Source: Rhizomys pruinosus
Taxonomy: Eukaryota > Chordata > Mammalia > Rodentia > Spalacidae
DNA: 64,000 nucleotides
Reading direction: 5' to 3'
NCBI GenBank assembly: GCA_009823505.1
Contig: VZQC01009558.1
Location: 1,720,568 to 1,784,567 of the forward strand
Position numbers and translations under genes: made by a program. The notes below the pieces were generated by a model, which worked only from the letters and a program-made list of their open reading frames with translations, ran no database searches and was not told the origin of the DNA. Shown here piece by piece: positions 1 through 12,269 of this stretch (within the stretch, counting starts at the first letter, position 1; each line of letters opens with the position of its first letter).

Positions 1-3
1 CCT

Positions 4-129
4 TCTTTTTTTTTTTTTTTTTTAGAATGCTTTTATTTTTATTTTATTTATTTATTTATGTGTGTGAATGTGCCGGGTCTTCTGCAAGAGCAGTCGGCGC
101 TCTTAAACGCTAGGCTATCTCTCCAGCCC
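4..129 (-). mobile_element. B2/B3 SINE, antisense, internally shortened
   Basis: It starts with a poly(T) run and an A/T-rich tail complement and ends with the complement of the tRNA-like head (ctatctctccagcccc). The middle of the element is missing. Confidence 0.8.
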
Positions 130-451
130 CATCAGGGCCTTCTTTATGCAGGGACACCCCTGCTGCACTCTGCCTGACCTTGGCAGCTCTCTGAAACCGT
201 GGAGGAAGAACTGAAGACCCCTTCACTCTTGCAAACTTCATGCCTCTAAAGCCAGCAGCACGTGAATGAAACTGCCGAGTTTGGCTGCAAGTTTGGGATG
301 GACCCTGCCCTATTTCAAGCACATTTGCAACTTTTCTCTGCTCTGAACTTGGAGCAGAAAACCCTTTCAGTATTTTCCTTTCAAAAGTTTGAGGATTAGC
401 TGGGTGTGGTCTTGCCCTGAAGGCACTATTTCTGTTGTTTACTTGTAAATC

Positions 452-1031
452 TCAAGGCCCTTCCTTAATCATTTTAATCTCACTTTTTCCATTGTTTACT
501 TGTAAATAGCTAGGCCTCTCCTTAATCACTTTAGTCTCCTTATCAAAAGGAACCTCTCCTTCACATGCCTTGGCCATACCTTTAAATTTTCCTAGTGCAG
601 TTTTCAGATCCAAACTGTACATTCTGCATTTCTTTCTGCCCCATCTGCTCTTCTTCATTGTAAATCTGCACAATATTCACCATTAACAGCCACGCCACCA
701 TTTCTAGGTTAGGCTGTCTTGAAATATCCTCCGCCAAAGACATTAGTCCATTGCTTTTCAACTTAGTGTCAGGCAAGCATTTGGGCTGTGGGCAAACTGC
801 TGCCATACTCTTTATCAAAATATCCCAGTTGCTGCCTAAGTCTTTATTTTCCTCTAGAACTATATTTTTTGCAGCAATGCTTTCTTCCAGGCTTCTATTA
901 GAATGGCCTGTTAAGCTCTGCTTACAGTAGTCAACAGCTTTTCTAGCCCAAAGTTCCAAAGTCTTCCACATTTCTCCAAACATCCACATGGTCAGGTTCT
1001 TCACACCCAACAGCCCACTCTCTGGTACCAA
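452..1031 (-). pseudogene. Unidentified decayed minus-strand reading frame, retroelement-like
   Basis: Two overlapping minus-strand frames (about 73 and 149 codons) look coding-like and rich in charged residues, but I recognise no domain. The region directly abuts a common rodent repeat at 1,037, so the internal part of an old retroelement is more likely than a host gene. Positions 130-451 hold nothing I can identify. Confidence 0.2.
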
Positions 1032-1036
1032 TAACT

Positions 1037-1364
1037 GTATCAGTCACTTTTCTGTTGCTGTGATAAACCACCATGAGCAAGAGAATTTATAAAAGGAAGA
1101 GTTTATTTGAGCTTACTATTGACGGTTCCAGGGAAACAGAGTTCATTGTGTCAGGAGGCATGGTGGCTGGGACTGGAGCGCAGGAAGTCAAGAGAGAGCG
1201 ACTGGAGACTGCAAGGCTTGTTAAACTCACTAAGCCTGCCCCCAAAAACGTACTTCCTCTAGCATGGCCACACCTTCTAAGACCTCCAAGAAGAGTGCCA
1301 CCAACTGGAGACAAATGTCTGAATACTTAAAGCCTATGGGGGACACTCATTCAAACCACCATAG
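1037..1364 (-). mobile_element. Common rodent interspersed repeat (family not certain)
   Basis: The text from gtatcagtcacttttctgtt to the ctcattcaaaccaccat end is a very common rodent repeat whose body I recognise (gagtttatttg, gcctgcccccaaaaacgtac, cttcctctagcatggccaca). It is probably LTR- or L1-derived. I do not trust my memory for the exact family name. Confidence 0.55.
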
Positions 1365-2149
1365 TCCCTAAGGCACAGGAGTTATAAAGAACCAAGTCCG
1401 CTGGGTCCTTGCTGGTTAAAGACCACAGTTTACTAATGTTCCCAGGTTTCAGCAGTGTGGCTTGAGGGCCCTGGGATATGACAGAAGATTCACAAAGGCA
1501 CTAGTACATGAGAGTGGTGTACTGTGTCCATGTGGGGGCACACAGGCAGCTGGGCAGTAGACCCTCAGCAATAGCACAGGGGGCCTTGGTCCCAAGGACA
1601 CTCATAGAAAATTACTCAGAGGGGGCTTCTTGCCAAAACAGGTTATATAAGAGATTGCAGGACTTGAGTGCACAGAGCTTACCTATGGGATTTCCCAGGA
1701 GCACCTGTAGCACACAGTACTGGGGTGCAGGCTAAGCGAGGCATTCCCCACAACTGGAATTGCTGAGGGAGTGTCCAAGTGCCACCATAATAGTGATTCC
1801 CGGGCACTACACAAGGCAATAAATGAAACAGTGAACCTGAGACACCTCTAGTCCCTCATCATCAAGCAGTAGAAACAACCTAGTGAAATTGGCTGGCAAG
1901 AAGCAAAGTGAGTACAGTGCTCAGGAGGGTACCGACTGGGCTGTTCCCTACCAGATTTTTTGGAGAACCTTCAGAACAGAAAGGGAAGAGTGAGTTAGAC
2001 TTGCAATATACAAACAAAATTGAAAGCCTGAAACCTAGACAAGTCAACACTCAATAAACAAGGAGAAAAAAACAGAAAGAAAAACAAAACAAAACAAAAA
2101 AAATCCCAAAGGCATCTGAAGGAGGCAAGCAAAGAAAGCCTTCAACACA

Positions 2150-2994
2150 GTGAAGAGGCATTTGGGATTCTCACTGGAATACAGGCAATGGGAAACCCAC
2201 ATGTCGGGGACACGAGGAAGGGACAACATGGGAAAGGTGCACAGTAATTCCACACCAAGCTCTACCAACCCTATGGGAGATTCCTACAGTGGGATCCCCC
2301 TGGGGGTGACCCAGGGCACAGATCTTAGAGGAACAATTGGAGACATATTCAAAGAAATCAAAGAATATATAGAACAAATCAGAGAACTAAGGAGAGTGGA
2401 TGAAAAACTCAAGAAGGACCTAGAGAGAGAGAATGACAAACTCCTGGAGGAAGTGGAAACACTGAAAAGATCCCGTATTGAAATAAAAAAGGAAATCAGC
2501 CAGCAAAGCAAGGAACTACAGGAGATTGAGAAGCTCCAAAAGGAAGTGGAAATACTAAAGAAATAAGAGGATGAAGTGAAAAAGGAAATTGAGCACTCAT
2601 CCAATCAAGAGGAAAGCAATGGGAAAAGCCTCGGAAGTAGAATGGAGGAAGCTGAATAAAATATCATAAAAAAATTAAATAAAAAATAGAAAAAGAATAT
2701 CAGACCTAGAAGATAATACAGAGCAACTAAAAAGCTCAAGTAAAGATTATGAAAAATTTAAAAATACACAAAAGTGGGACAACCAGGAAATGTGGGAGAC
2801 TATGAAAAGACCAAACCTCTCCATCATAGGGATAGAGGAAGGAGAATCCCAAGAGAATGTATTGACCAGATGAAAATTTCCCCAAACTAAAAAAAAGAGA
2901 AACCCATACAAATACAAGAAGCACATAGAGCTCCAAACAGACAAGATCAGAAAAGAAACTTCCCATGTCATATTATAGTTAAAAAGCTAGATGC
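2150..2994 (+). pseudogene. L1 ORF1 remnant, N-terminal half (first copy)
   Basis: The first 138 codons are open. They give a low-complexity N-terminus and then a long charged heptad-like helix (LKKDLERENDKLLEEVETLK), typical of the L1 ORF1p coiled coil. The frame stops at 2,564-2,566. Homology continues with stops to 2,994 and ends exactly where the U6 sequence starts. ORF1p is the trimeric nucleic-acid chaperone of L1 RNPs; this copy cannot make it. Confidence 0.8.
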
Positions 2995-3100
2995 GTGCTC
3001 ACTTCAGCAGCACATATACTAGAATTGGAACATACAGAGAAGATTAGCATGGCCCCTGGGCAAGGATGACATGAAAATTCATGAAGAGTTCCATATTTTT
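2995..3100 (+). pseudogene. U6 snRNA pseudogene embedded in L1 ORF1
   Basis: About 106 bases align from end to end with U6 snRNA: the 5' start gtgctcacttcagcagcaca, the internal gaagattagcatggcccctg and the 3' end ttccatattttt. There are a few substitutions and one missing base. It has L1 ORF1 sequence directly on both sides and no pol III snRNA promoter (PSE/TATA) in front of it. It is therefore a retrotransposed or template-switched U6 copy, not a gene. Confidence 0.93.
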
Positions 3101-3103
3101 AAA

Positions 3104-3792
3104 GAATGAAAAGCTCCAAAAGGAAGTGGAAATACTGAAGAAATCACAGGTTGAAATAAAAACGGAAATTGTACATTCATCCAATCAGCAGGAAAGGATG
3201 GAAAAAAGCCTCAGAAGCAGAATGGAAGAAGCAGAAAAAAATAATATCAGACCTACAGGATAACACAGCACAGCTAGAAACCTCAAGTAAAGATTATGAA
3301 AAATTTAAAAAAACACAAGATTGGAACAACCAGGAAATGTGGGAGACTATGAAAAGACCATACCTCAGAATCATAGGGATAAAGGAAGGAGAAGAATCCC
3401 AAGAGAATGGTATTGGTCAAATCTTCAACAAAATAATAGAAGAAAACTTCCCCAAACTGAAAAAAGACAATCCCATGGAAATACAAGAAGGACATAGAAC
3501 ACCAAATAGACAAGACCAGAAAAGAAATTACCCATGTCATATCATAGTTAAAACAATAGATGCTCAAAACAAGGACAAAATACTGAAAGTCACAAGAGAA
3601 AAACAGCAAGTTACATATAAGGGGAAACCCATCAGAAGCACACCTGACTTCTCAGTGCAAACCATGAAAGCCAGAAGAACATGGACCAAAGTATTCCCAG
3701 CACTAAATGACTTTAGATGCCAACCCAGATTACTATACCCAGCAAAAATGTCAATCATAGTTGAAAGAGAAAGAAAAACGTTCATGACATAA
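3104..3792 (+). pseudogene. L1 ORF1 remnant, second copy with RRM and C-terminal domain
   Basis: Two overlapping frames (3,081-3,263 and 3,169-3,792) carry the end of the coiled coil, the central RRM-like part (RPYLRIIGIKEGEE) and the C-terminal RNA-binding domain. The last includes the basic stretch LKVTREKQQVTYKGKPIR and the end TMKARRTWTKVFPALND. The L1 ORF1p fold is clear; the switch between frames marks a frameshift. Its first 460 bp repeat the sequence before the U6 copy at roughly 85% identity by eye. Confidence 0.85.
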
Positions 3793-3943
3793 ACAAAATG
3801 AAAGAACACCTGTCAAAAAAACCAACACTTCAGAAAAGACTGGAAGCAATTCAAAGAACAGAAGAAAGGAGCAACTATCCTTAAACAACCCATGAGAGAA
3901 ATTACCAAAAGCATAACAGAGTAAATGAATACCTAGACCAAGA

Positions 3944-6900
3944 ATGGAAATGAAAAATAAGTTGAAAAGAAACAATACACATCTCTCAATAATAACCTTA
4001 AATATTAATGGTCTAAATTCCCCAATCAAAAGACATAGACTGGGAGAATGGATTAGGAAACAGAATCCATCTATATGCTGCCTACAAGAAACCCATCTCA
4101 CCCTCAAGGACAGACAGCACCTTAGAGTGAAAGGATAGAAAAAAAGTATTCCAAACAAATGGTACCAAAAAGCAAGCAGGAGTGGCTATTCTAATACCTG
4201 ACAAAATAGACCTGAGAGTAAAATTAATCAGAAAAGACAAAGAGGGCCATTAAAACCTTATCAATGGAACAATTAGCCAAGAAGATCTCACAATCTTAAA
4301 TATTTATGCACCAAACTCTTCTGGTGCACCAAACTTTATAGACACAATCCTTCAGGACCTCAAGACACAGATTAATCCCAGTACACTAATAGTAGGGGAC
4401 TTCAATACCCCACTGAGCCACCTGGATAGATCAACTGGACAAAAAATAAACAGAGATACACCAGAACTGAACAACACAATACAGCAAATGGACCTCACAG
4501 ATATCTACAAAATATTCCATCCAAACACCAGAGAATATACTTTCTACTCAATGCCCCATGGAACATTCTCCAAAATTGACCACATACTGGGACACAAAAG
4601 AAACCTCAACAAATACAAAAAGATTGAAATTATTCAATGCCTTCTATCAGACCACAGTGCAATAAAGCTCAATATTAACACCAGGGAGAGCCCTACTAAC
4701 TATAAAGAACACATGGAGACTAAACAACACAATACTGAACAATGAGTGGGTCAGAGAAGGAATAAAGAATGAAATAAAAACATTCCTGGAACTAAACGAA
4801 AAAGACAATACAACACAACAAAACCTGTGGGATACATTAAAGTCATTCCTAAGAGGTAAATTTATAGCCCTAAGTGCCCACATTAAAAAAACAGGAAGAG
4901 AACAAGTACATGATCTAACACTGCAGCTAAAAACATTTGACAGACAACAACAAATGAACCCTAAAGCCAACAGACAGGAAGAAATAACAAAAATCAGAGT
5001 AGAAATCAATGAAATAGAAACAAAGAAAACAATACAAAAAATCAATGAATCCAAAAGCTGGTTCTTTGACAAAATAAACAAAATAGACCTCTAGCCCAGT
5101 TAACCAAAAGAAAGAAAGAGCAACTCGAAATCAATAGCATTTGTGATGAAAGGGGAAACATCACAAGAGTTAGAGAAAAGATCCAGACAATCATATGAGA
5201 ATACTTCAAAAACCTATACTCTACTAAATTTGAAAACCTAAGAGAAATGGATGAATATCTGAAACCCTGGGATTTGCCAAAGCTTAACCAAGAAGAGATT
5301 GACAGCTTAAACAGACCCATAACACTTGAGGAAATTGAAGATGTAATAAAAAGCCTCCCAAGTACAAAAAGCCCAGGCCCAGATGGCTTCACAGCAGAAT
5401 TCTATAAAGCAATTAAAGAGGTATTACAACCATTACTATTCAAACTTTTCAGAAGGATAGAGACAGATTCCAAATTCCTTCTACAAAGCTAGCATCACTC
5501 TAATACCAAAACCAGGCAAAGACAAGAAAGAAAACTATAGACCCATATCATTGATGAACACAGATGCAAAAATTCTCAACAAAATACTTGCAAATCGCAT
5601 ACACACCCACATCAAAAAGATCATCCACCATGACCGGGTTGGATACATATCAGAGATGCAGGGATGGTTCAACATGCGTAAATCAATAAATATCATAAAA
5701 CACATAAATGGACTTAAAGACAAAAACCACACAATCATCTATATTGATGCAGAAAAAGCTTTTGACAAAATCCAGCATCCCTTCATGCTTAAAGTCTTAG
5801 AGGGAATTGGACTGGAGGGATCATTCCTCAATGTAATCAAAGCCATACACAAGAAACCCACTGCCAATATCATCTTAAATGGAGAAAAGATGGAAGCATT
5901 CCCCTTAAAGGCAGGAACTTGGCAAGGCTGCCCCCTGTCACAACTCCTCTTCAATATAGTGCTTGAAATGCACGATAGGGCAAGAAAGCAAGAAAGCAAA
6001 ATTAAAGGAGTACTAATTGGAAAAGAGGAAGTAAAACTATCCCTTTAAAACTATCCCTTTTTGCTGATGATATCATTGTTTATCTAAAGGATGCTAAAAC
6101 CTCCACCAGAAAACTCCTAGAAACGATTAACAGCTTCAGCAATGTGGCAGGATACAAAATTACCCTAGAAAAATCAGTAGCCTTTCTGTACATCGACAAC
6201 AAGCAACTGAAAGAGGATTACAAGGAGACCTTCCGACTCACAATAGCCTCAAAAAATTACCTAGGAATAAACCTAACCAAAGACCTCTACAACAAAAAAT
6301 TTAAAACCCTGAAGAAGGAGATTGGAAATGACATCAAAAGATGGAAAGACCTCCCATGCTCATGGATTGGAAAAATTAATATGGTAAAAATGTCCATTCT
6401 ACCCAAATTAATATACAGATTCAATGCAATCCCAATCAAAATCCCCATGAGCTTTTTCACAGACTTAGAAAAAAAATCCTTAAATTCATATGGAAAAACA
6501 AAAGACCCCAAATAGCTTAAACAACCTTGAGTGAAAAGTGCAATACTGGGGGGATTACATTACCAGACTTCAAGCTATATTACAGGGCTATAGTCATAAA
6601 GACAGCCTGGTACTGGCAAAAAAACAGACCATTAACCAAACAAAAAAAAAACAAAAAAAAAAAAAAACAGACCATTGACCAATGGAACAAAACTGAAGAT
6701 CCAAACTTGAGCACATATAACTTCAGCCACCTCATATTTGACAAAGGGGCCAAGAAGACACAGTGGAGAAAGACAGCATGTTTAGCAAATGGTGTTGCCA
6801 AAAGTGGATCAACACTTGTAGAAAATAAAGTTAAACCCCTCCCTCTCAGCCTGTACAAAAGTCAACTCCTAATGGATCAAAGACCTCAATATGAAACCCA

Positions 6901-7834
6901 AAACTCTGAAAGTGATAGAAGAAAAGTTGGCAGCAGCTATAAGACATAGGCATAGGAAAAGACTTCCTTTTTTTCTTTTCTTTTTCTTTAATAGGAAAAG
7001 ACTTCCTAAATCAGACAGCAGCCTTCCAGGAAATAAGATCGACAATTGACAAATAGAACTCATTAAACTCAAAAGCTTCTGTGCATCAAAAGAAACATTC
7101 AAGGATGTAAAGAGTAAATCCAGAGTGGGAGGAAACCTTCACCACAGATACCTCTGACAAAGCATTAATTTCCAGAATATATAAACATCTCAAAATAACA
7201 AAGGAGAAAGATAACAAATGACCCACTCAATAGATGGAGCAAAGAGCTGAACAGAGACTTCACAAGTGAGGAATTAGAGATGGCTGAGAAACATCTTAAA
7301 AAGTGTTCAATGTTGCTACTAATTAAGGAAATGCAAATGAAAACTTCTTTAAGATATCATCTTACTCCAATAAGACTGGCTACGCTCAAGAAAACAAATG
7401 ATACCAAGTGCTGGAGAGGTTGTGGGGAAAGGGAACACTCATTCACTGCTGGTGGGAATGTAAACTCGTACAGCCACTATGGAAAGCAATGTGGAGAACC
7501 CTTGGAAGACTTGGAATGAACTTGCCACCTGACCCAACCATATCACTTTTGGGTATGTACCCACAAGTCTCATCTTACCACAGAGATACATGCACAGCCA
7601 TGTTTATTGCAGCTCTGTTCACAATAGCAAGGAGCTGAAACCAACCCAAGTACTCCTCAACTGATAGAGAAAATGTGGTACACCTACACAATGGAGTTCT
7701 ATGCAGCAGAAAAGAAAGATGACATCATGAACTTTGCAGGTAAATGGATGGAACTGGAAGATAGAAAGTTACGTGAAGTAACACAGTCCCAGAAAAACAA
7801 AAGACAAATGGTATCCCTCATCTGTGGATGCTAG
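3944..7834 (+). pseudogene. L1 ORF2 (endonuclease-reverse transcriptase) pseudogene
   Basis: It starts with an apurinic-endonuclease-like segment (LNINGLNSPIKRHRLGEW, then CCLQETHL). It continues through the HILGHKRNLNKYKK region and the RT core: [36 protein letters not shown] and the FADD catalytic box at about 6,060-6,071. The C-terminal region ends at the conserved gtatccctcatctgtggatg. It is broken into at least eight frames. One break is a 14-bp tandem duplication (aaaactatcccttt twice, about 6,032-6,060) just before the FADD box. No functional product is possible. Confidence 0.9.
6952..7007 (-). repeat. Minimal poly(A)-only insertion with 17-bp TSD inside L1 ORF2
   Basis: The 17-mer ataggaaaagacttcct occurs at 6,952-6,968 and again at 6,991-7,007. 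Only a 22-bp T-rich string lies between them. This looks like target-primed reverse transcription of little more than a poly(A) tail, in antisense. Confidence 0.55.
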
Positions 7835-7988
7835 CACCAATTACCTTGTAGTAAGTATTTCTTGTGCAGGGCTCCTTGAGCTTTTGTTGAAGTATTTGGC
7901 AGTGCTTATTGGAAACAACAACAAGAACAACAACAACAGAAAAGACTGCATCAAAATATTGAACAAAACGGTGAACTTCTTCTCGAAA

Positions 7989-8222
7989 TAGCCATGTTTG
8001 TTGCAGCTCTCTTCACAATAGGGAAGAGTTGGAACCAACCTAAGTGCCCCTCAACTGATTAGTGGATAGAGGAAATGCGGTACATCTACACAATGGAGTT
8101 CTTTGCAGCGGTAAAGAAAGATGACATCATGAACTTTGCAGGTAATGGAACTAGAAGATTGTTAAGTGATGTAACACAGTTCCAGGAAAACAAATGACAA
8201 ATGGTATCCCTCATCTGTGAAT
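7989..8222 (+). mobile_element. Second L1 ORF2 3' end
   Basis: Sequence matching the last 230 bp of ORF2 (tgcagctctcttcacaatag to ctcatctgtgaatgc) repeats what lies at 7,595-7,834. It is therefore a separate L1 3' fragment abutting the 3'UTR of the first. Confidence 0.8.
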
Positions 8223-9129
8223 GCCAGCTCCAATTACCTAGTTGTAAGGCAAAGTGGGCAATGTTAATGTTATATTCCTTGTGATCTTAAAACAGCTGTG
8301 CTCCTATATTGTGAATCCCTTAACAGGTTTTAGATCTAAGCTACCATTTATTTTGGGAGTTAGGAATTTTTGGTATATGGGTAGAGGGTATGTGTGCATA
8401 TTTTAGAGTAGTATAAGATCAAAAGAATGAGGAAAAATCTAGTTTGTCATGACATTATGTCTAACCACGTTGTTTATTTTGTGGGAGTGCTTCTTAGTAT
8501 TTCTTGTGTAAGGCTGATTGAGCTTTTGTCCCAGCTTTTTCTAAAAATTTACAGAGCGGTTGCAAGTGTCAGGCTGGTGTAACAGCTTTTCTGGATTCTT
8601 AACGACCATACTTAATGACCATACCAATTTGGCCAAGGGTCTTAAGGGATAACTTTGTTCCTTGCCCTCAGAGGTCAACTAAGTCCTAGGGAACTATGCA
8701 TGGGGGCATCTCTTGAAAAGTCCTGCAAATGTGAGTCACCAGTCTTCCTGTGCAGGGAGGTCTTAGAGATCCACTAACGGGAATTCATCCAGTGTCCAGT
8801 CTATAAAGAGGAAAGTCTGCTCATGCTTCAAAAAGGGAAGCCTGGTCTAACAAGACCTGGCTTGCTAGGTCTTTGCCCTCAAGTGGATGGAACTGGTGAT
8901 TGAAAAGCCAAAACCAGTCAGGGTCTCCCTCACAAAAAACCTGAGTGACCCTTGAGGACCAGATCCTCAACTGACCCTGAGGGAAAAAAAAAAAAAACAA
9001 CCTTGGTTAACCTGGGCTCACTGTGTGGCCTTAAACATCCAAAAGGAAAGTATAACCAGAAATAGATAAATAGTAAGGCCTGAGAAATTGTACTTCAGGT
9101 ATAAAACTTGAAATCTTAGTAAAAAGACA

Positions 9130-9162
<33 letters not shown>

Positions 9163-9915
9163 GCACAGTTGTTTTGCCTGTTTTACTATCAAATGCAGCC
9201 ACCCTGTGGCTGCCACTGCTTTTGCCATCCAAAGATATGAGACACGGCTTTTCAACTTTCTAATAGGGATTGAAGACTCATGTCTCTCCAAGAATCCTCT
9301 AAACCTTCAGTGCCAGAGGGGGACTACTGAGATATCCAACTTGTGGACTGAGCTACTACTGGGGTTTCAGCCTCCTCAAAGTATAGACTACCATTGTTGG
9401 ACTACCCAGGCTGTGTATCATGGAGAGCAGTAAAGGAAGATCAAGACAAGACACGGTGCTTACTGGACCTCATTTGGTGACCATGGGAAGGGAAAACCCC
9501 AGTGTGGAGCACAAGGGCAGAACTGAAGGTGGTTTGGGCTTGCCAAGGAGGAGCCTTCAAACATGACATCTCTCAGCCTAATAAAGAAAAAAAAATCATA
9601 AGCTGAAGATGATAAAACCTATGATACATGTTACATGCATATATGCATATTTTGGAGTGATGCATATTGGAAGGAATAGCAACAACAACAAAAAGACTGG
9701 GTCAAAGAACTGACTGAAACGGTGAGCTTCTGTTTGCAACAGTAATCTTCTGCATCAAGAATTTTGAGAGAGACTGAGAAAAAGATGAAAAATATGTTTG
9801 GCAGAATGCATGAGCTCTGGTGGGGTGGGGGAGCAGGGAGGGGGCACGGGTCTAGATTTGATTGGAAATTTTGTATGAAATGCACAAATCTTCAATAAAA
9901 ATTGACTTTGAAAAA
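8223..9915 (+). mobile_element. Long L1 3'UTR-like composite (family A, copy 1)
   Basis: The segment continues from the second L1 ORF2 end. It runs through about 440 bp found only in long versions, a module starting gggaactatgcatgggggca, an A-rich stretch near 9,135, and a middle block (ctgtggctgccactgctttt). It ends in a tail (tttggcagaatgcatgagct to cttcaataaaaattg) that also ends the short-UTR L1s of this window. Related copies lie at 11.2, 45.0 and 51.2 kb. Either this L1 lineage has a 1.7-kb 3'UTR, or a separate L1-tailed element has inserted here. Confidence 0.55.
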
Positions 9916-10844
9916 AGAGATTACATCACTGTTTACTTTTGGGGTCCCTGGACACCTAGTGTATTTCACTTAGTGTTGAATCAAAGCCCTTGGATGTCTA
10001 GGTTAGCCATTTTGAGCCAGGCCTGAAGTCCATATCAGCGTCATGTTGTCTAAACATAAGCAGGTCCTTGTAGCCTTGATTCCACCTTCATCTGCCTCTG
10101 GAAGGAAGTCAGTCCTCCCGTACAAGCAGCAAGAATAAAGGTCCCTCCTCTAAGGAAGGAGGACATTTCAGTAGGAGAGATTTTCTCTCCTCAACTTGTT
10201 AACCTGGTCACTCGCATTTGTATGGACTCAGGGATCACCAGGTGCCCTTCGGATGATAAGCAAATACTACTGCAATTTTCTCATCTTGTTCAAGGTTTCT
10301 TCTCAGCCAGCTCTTCCATGGTTTGACAGCATCAGCATTTCTTGAATTTCTTCAGGACAGTCCTTTTGAATTCACTCAGTGAAGATATTCAACTCAGGTT
10401 TCCTTGTCCAAGTCTAGAACGTTCTCTCAGTGTTGTCAGTTTTCTTTTTCTTTAAAGGTATAAGACCTCTGTCTTCTTGTTCATCTCAACCTTGTTTTCT
10501 CTTTTGTTCATAATCAAATCATTACACTTCACTTACTTTTGCACAATATTATTTGGTTTAGTTTTGGTGTGTTTCACTAATATGTTGAGTTGCTCATAAA
10601 TAGATATGGCCTTTTAGAAGGTGTTTATTCAATTCCACAAACAGGGTTAGATTGGGACCCTTGCTGTTGTCTTATGGGTTTGCTTACTTGTGGGTAAACT
10701 GCTCACCTATGACATTAACAAATTCTTGTATTTCAGTATCAGCGATTTTGGTGAATGTTTCATGCATTGTAAAGCTAATTCCCATTCCTTTGTTTCGTGT
10801 ATGTTTTCTTTTTCTGTTTGTTTGGTTTGTTTATTTTGTTTGAT
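9916..10844. other. No gene or repeat recognised
   Basis: A/T-rich unique-looking sequence. Short frames such as 10,652-10,843 look random and run into an antisense B1. Confidence 0.5.
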
Positions 10845-10973
10845 CTTTTTTGAGACAGGGTCTCCTTTTAGTCCCAGCTGGCCTGGAGCTCATTATGTAC
10901 ACCAGGCTGGCCTTGACTCATGGAGATCTGCCTACCTCTGGCTCCTGAGTGCTGGGATTAAAGGTGTTTCATG
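10845..10973 (-). mobile_element. B1 SINE, antisense
   Basis: Complement of B1: ttttgagacagggtctcc, then caggctggccttgac, then gtgctgggattaaaggtg. Confidence 0.85.
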
Positions 10974-11921
10974 TATGTTTTACATAATAATCACAGTTGT
11001 CTACTTGTTCAGACTTTGAGTTCATTATTAATTTTCTTCTTTCTCCATCAGATTTGGAGGTAATTGTATAAACAGAAATCAAAAGCAGTTCCCCAGCAAG
11101 ACCCCAGATCTGTGAAGTGTGACCTGCAGTTCCCAGGCTTAGTTTTCTGTCCCAGCTGCGTGCCTAGTTAGGGTAAAGCAACTTGAAAATATTCCTGATG
11201 TTTAACTGGTAAATTAAAAGCCAAAGGAGCCAGGGGTTCCCCTTTAAAAAAAATCCAAGTGACCCCTGAGGACCATATCCACAACTGACCTTGAGAAAAC
11301 AAAAACCTTGGTTAATCTGGGATAACTGTGTTATCTGCGATAACCTGAAATAAATAAACAGTAAGCCCTGAGAAATTGTACTTCAAAAATGAAACTTGAG
11401 ATCTTAGTAAAAAGGCAAAAAGAAGAAGAAAAAAGAGCACTGTTGTTTGGCCTGTCTTCAATTCTTACAGGCAGGTGCATCTACCCTGTGGCTGCCACTG
11501 CTTTTGCCATCCTTCAAAGACAGGAGACACAGCTTTTTTTAACCCTTCAATATGGACTGAAGACTCGTGTCTCTCCAAGAATCCTCCAAACCTTCAATGC
11601 CTGATGGGGACTGCTAGGACATCCAGCTTGTGGACTGAGCAGCTACTGGGGTTTCAGACTCTTCAGACTATAGACTATCATTGTTGGACTACCCAGGTTG
11701 TATCACGGAGAGCAGTACAGGAAGATCAAGAAAGGAAGCAGTGCTTACTGGATCTCATTTGGGTGACCATGGGAGGGAAAGTACCCAGTGTGTAGCACAA
11801 GGGCAGGATTGATTGTTGTTTTGGCTTGCCAAGGAGGGGCCTTCAAACACTTCCGTAAGGAAAACATGACATCTTTTAGCCTAAAGAATAGAAAAGAAAA
11901 TCCTCCGATTCAGGTGATATG

Positions 11922-12009
11922 TGTATGTATGTATGTATATATTTATGTATGTGTATATGTGTATTTGTATATATGTATATTGTTTACATACATATATTGT
12001 ATATTGTTT

Positions 12010-12040
<31 letters not shown>

Positions 12041-12043
12041 CTG
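11922..12043. repeat. GTAT/TA-rich microsatellite
   Basis: A run of gtatgtatgtat and tatatatatata units inside the family A element. The small cysteine/tyrosine-rich frames here are artefacts. Confidence 0.85.
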
Positions 12044-12269
12044 AAGAAATATAAGTTGGAGAGAACAACAACAACAAAAGTACTGGAAAAAAACCCAGAC
12101 TGAAACAGTAAAGTTCTCTCAAAAACAATAAGCCTCTGTTTTGAAAAAAAAAAACAAAACCCTCTGGAACGTCTCAGAAAAAGATACAAGACATGTATGA
12201 CAGAATGCATGAACTCAGGTGGGGTGGGGGGGCATGGAAAGGGAAATGACTCTAAATTCGATTGAGAAA

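Larger units (their letters stand above)
1380..7988 (+). mobile_element. LINE-1, nearly full length, inactive
   Basis: In order this shows a probable 5'UTR (1,380-2,149), an ORF1 coiled-coil segment, a U6 snRNA copy, a second overlapping ORF1 segment, ORF2 and a short 3'UTR. Many frameshifts and stops show it is dead. About 470 bp of ORF1 is present twice, once on each side of the U6 copy (2,521-2,994 and 3,104-3,567). The 3'UTR breaks off at about 7,988, where another L1 ORF2 3' end begins. Confidence 0.85.

Noticed and set aside
2995..3100. U6 as a functional snRNA gene
   Set aside because: It has substitutions and a missing base, lies inside L1 ORF1, and has no snRNA promoter upstream.
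5247..6949. Separate L1 ORF2 pieces as genes
   Set aside because: They are frames of one broken ORF2 with frameshifts and stops.
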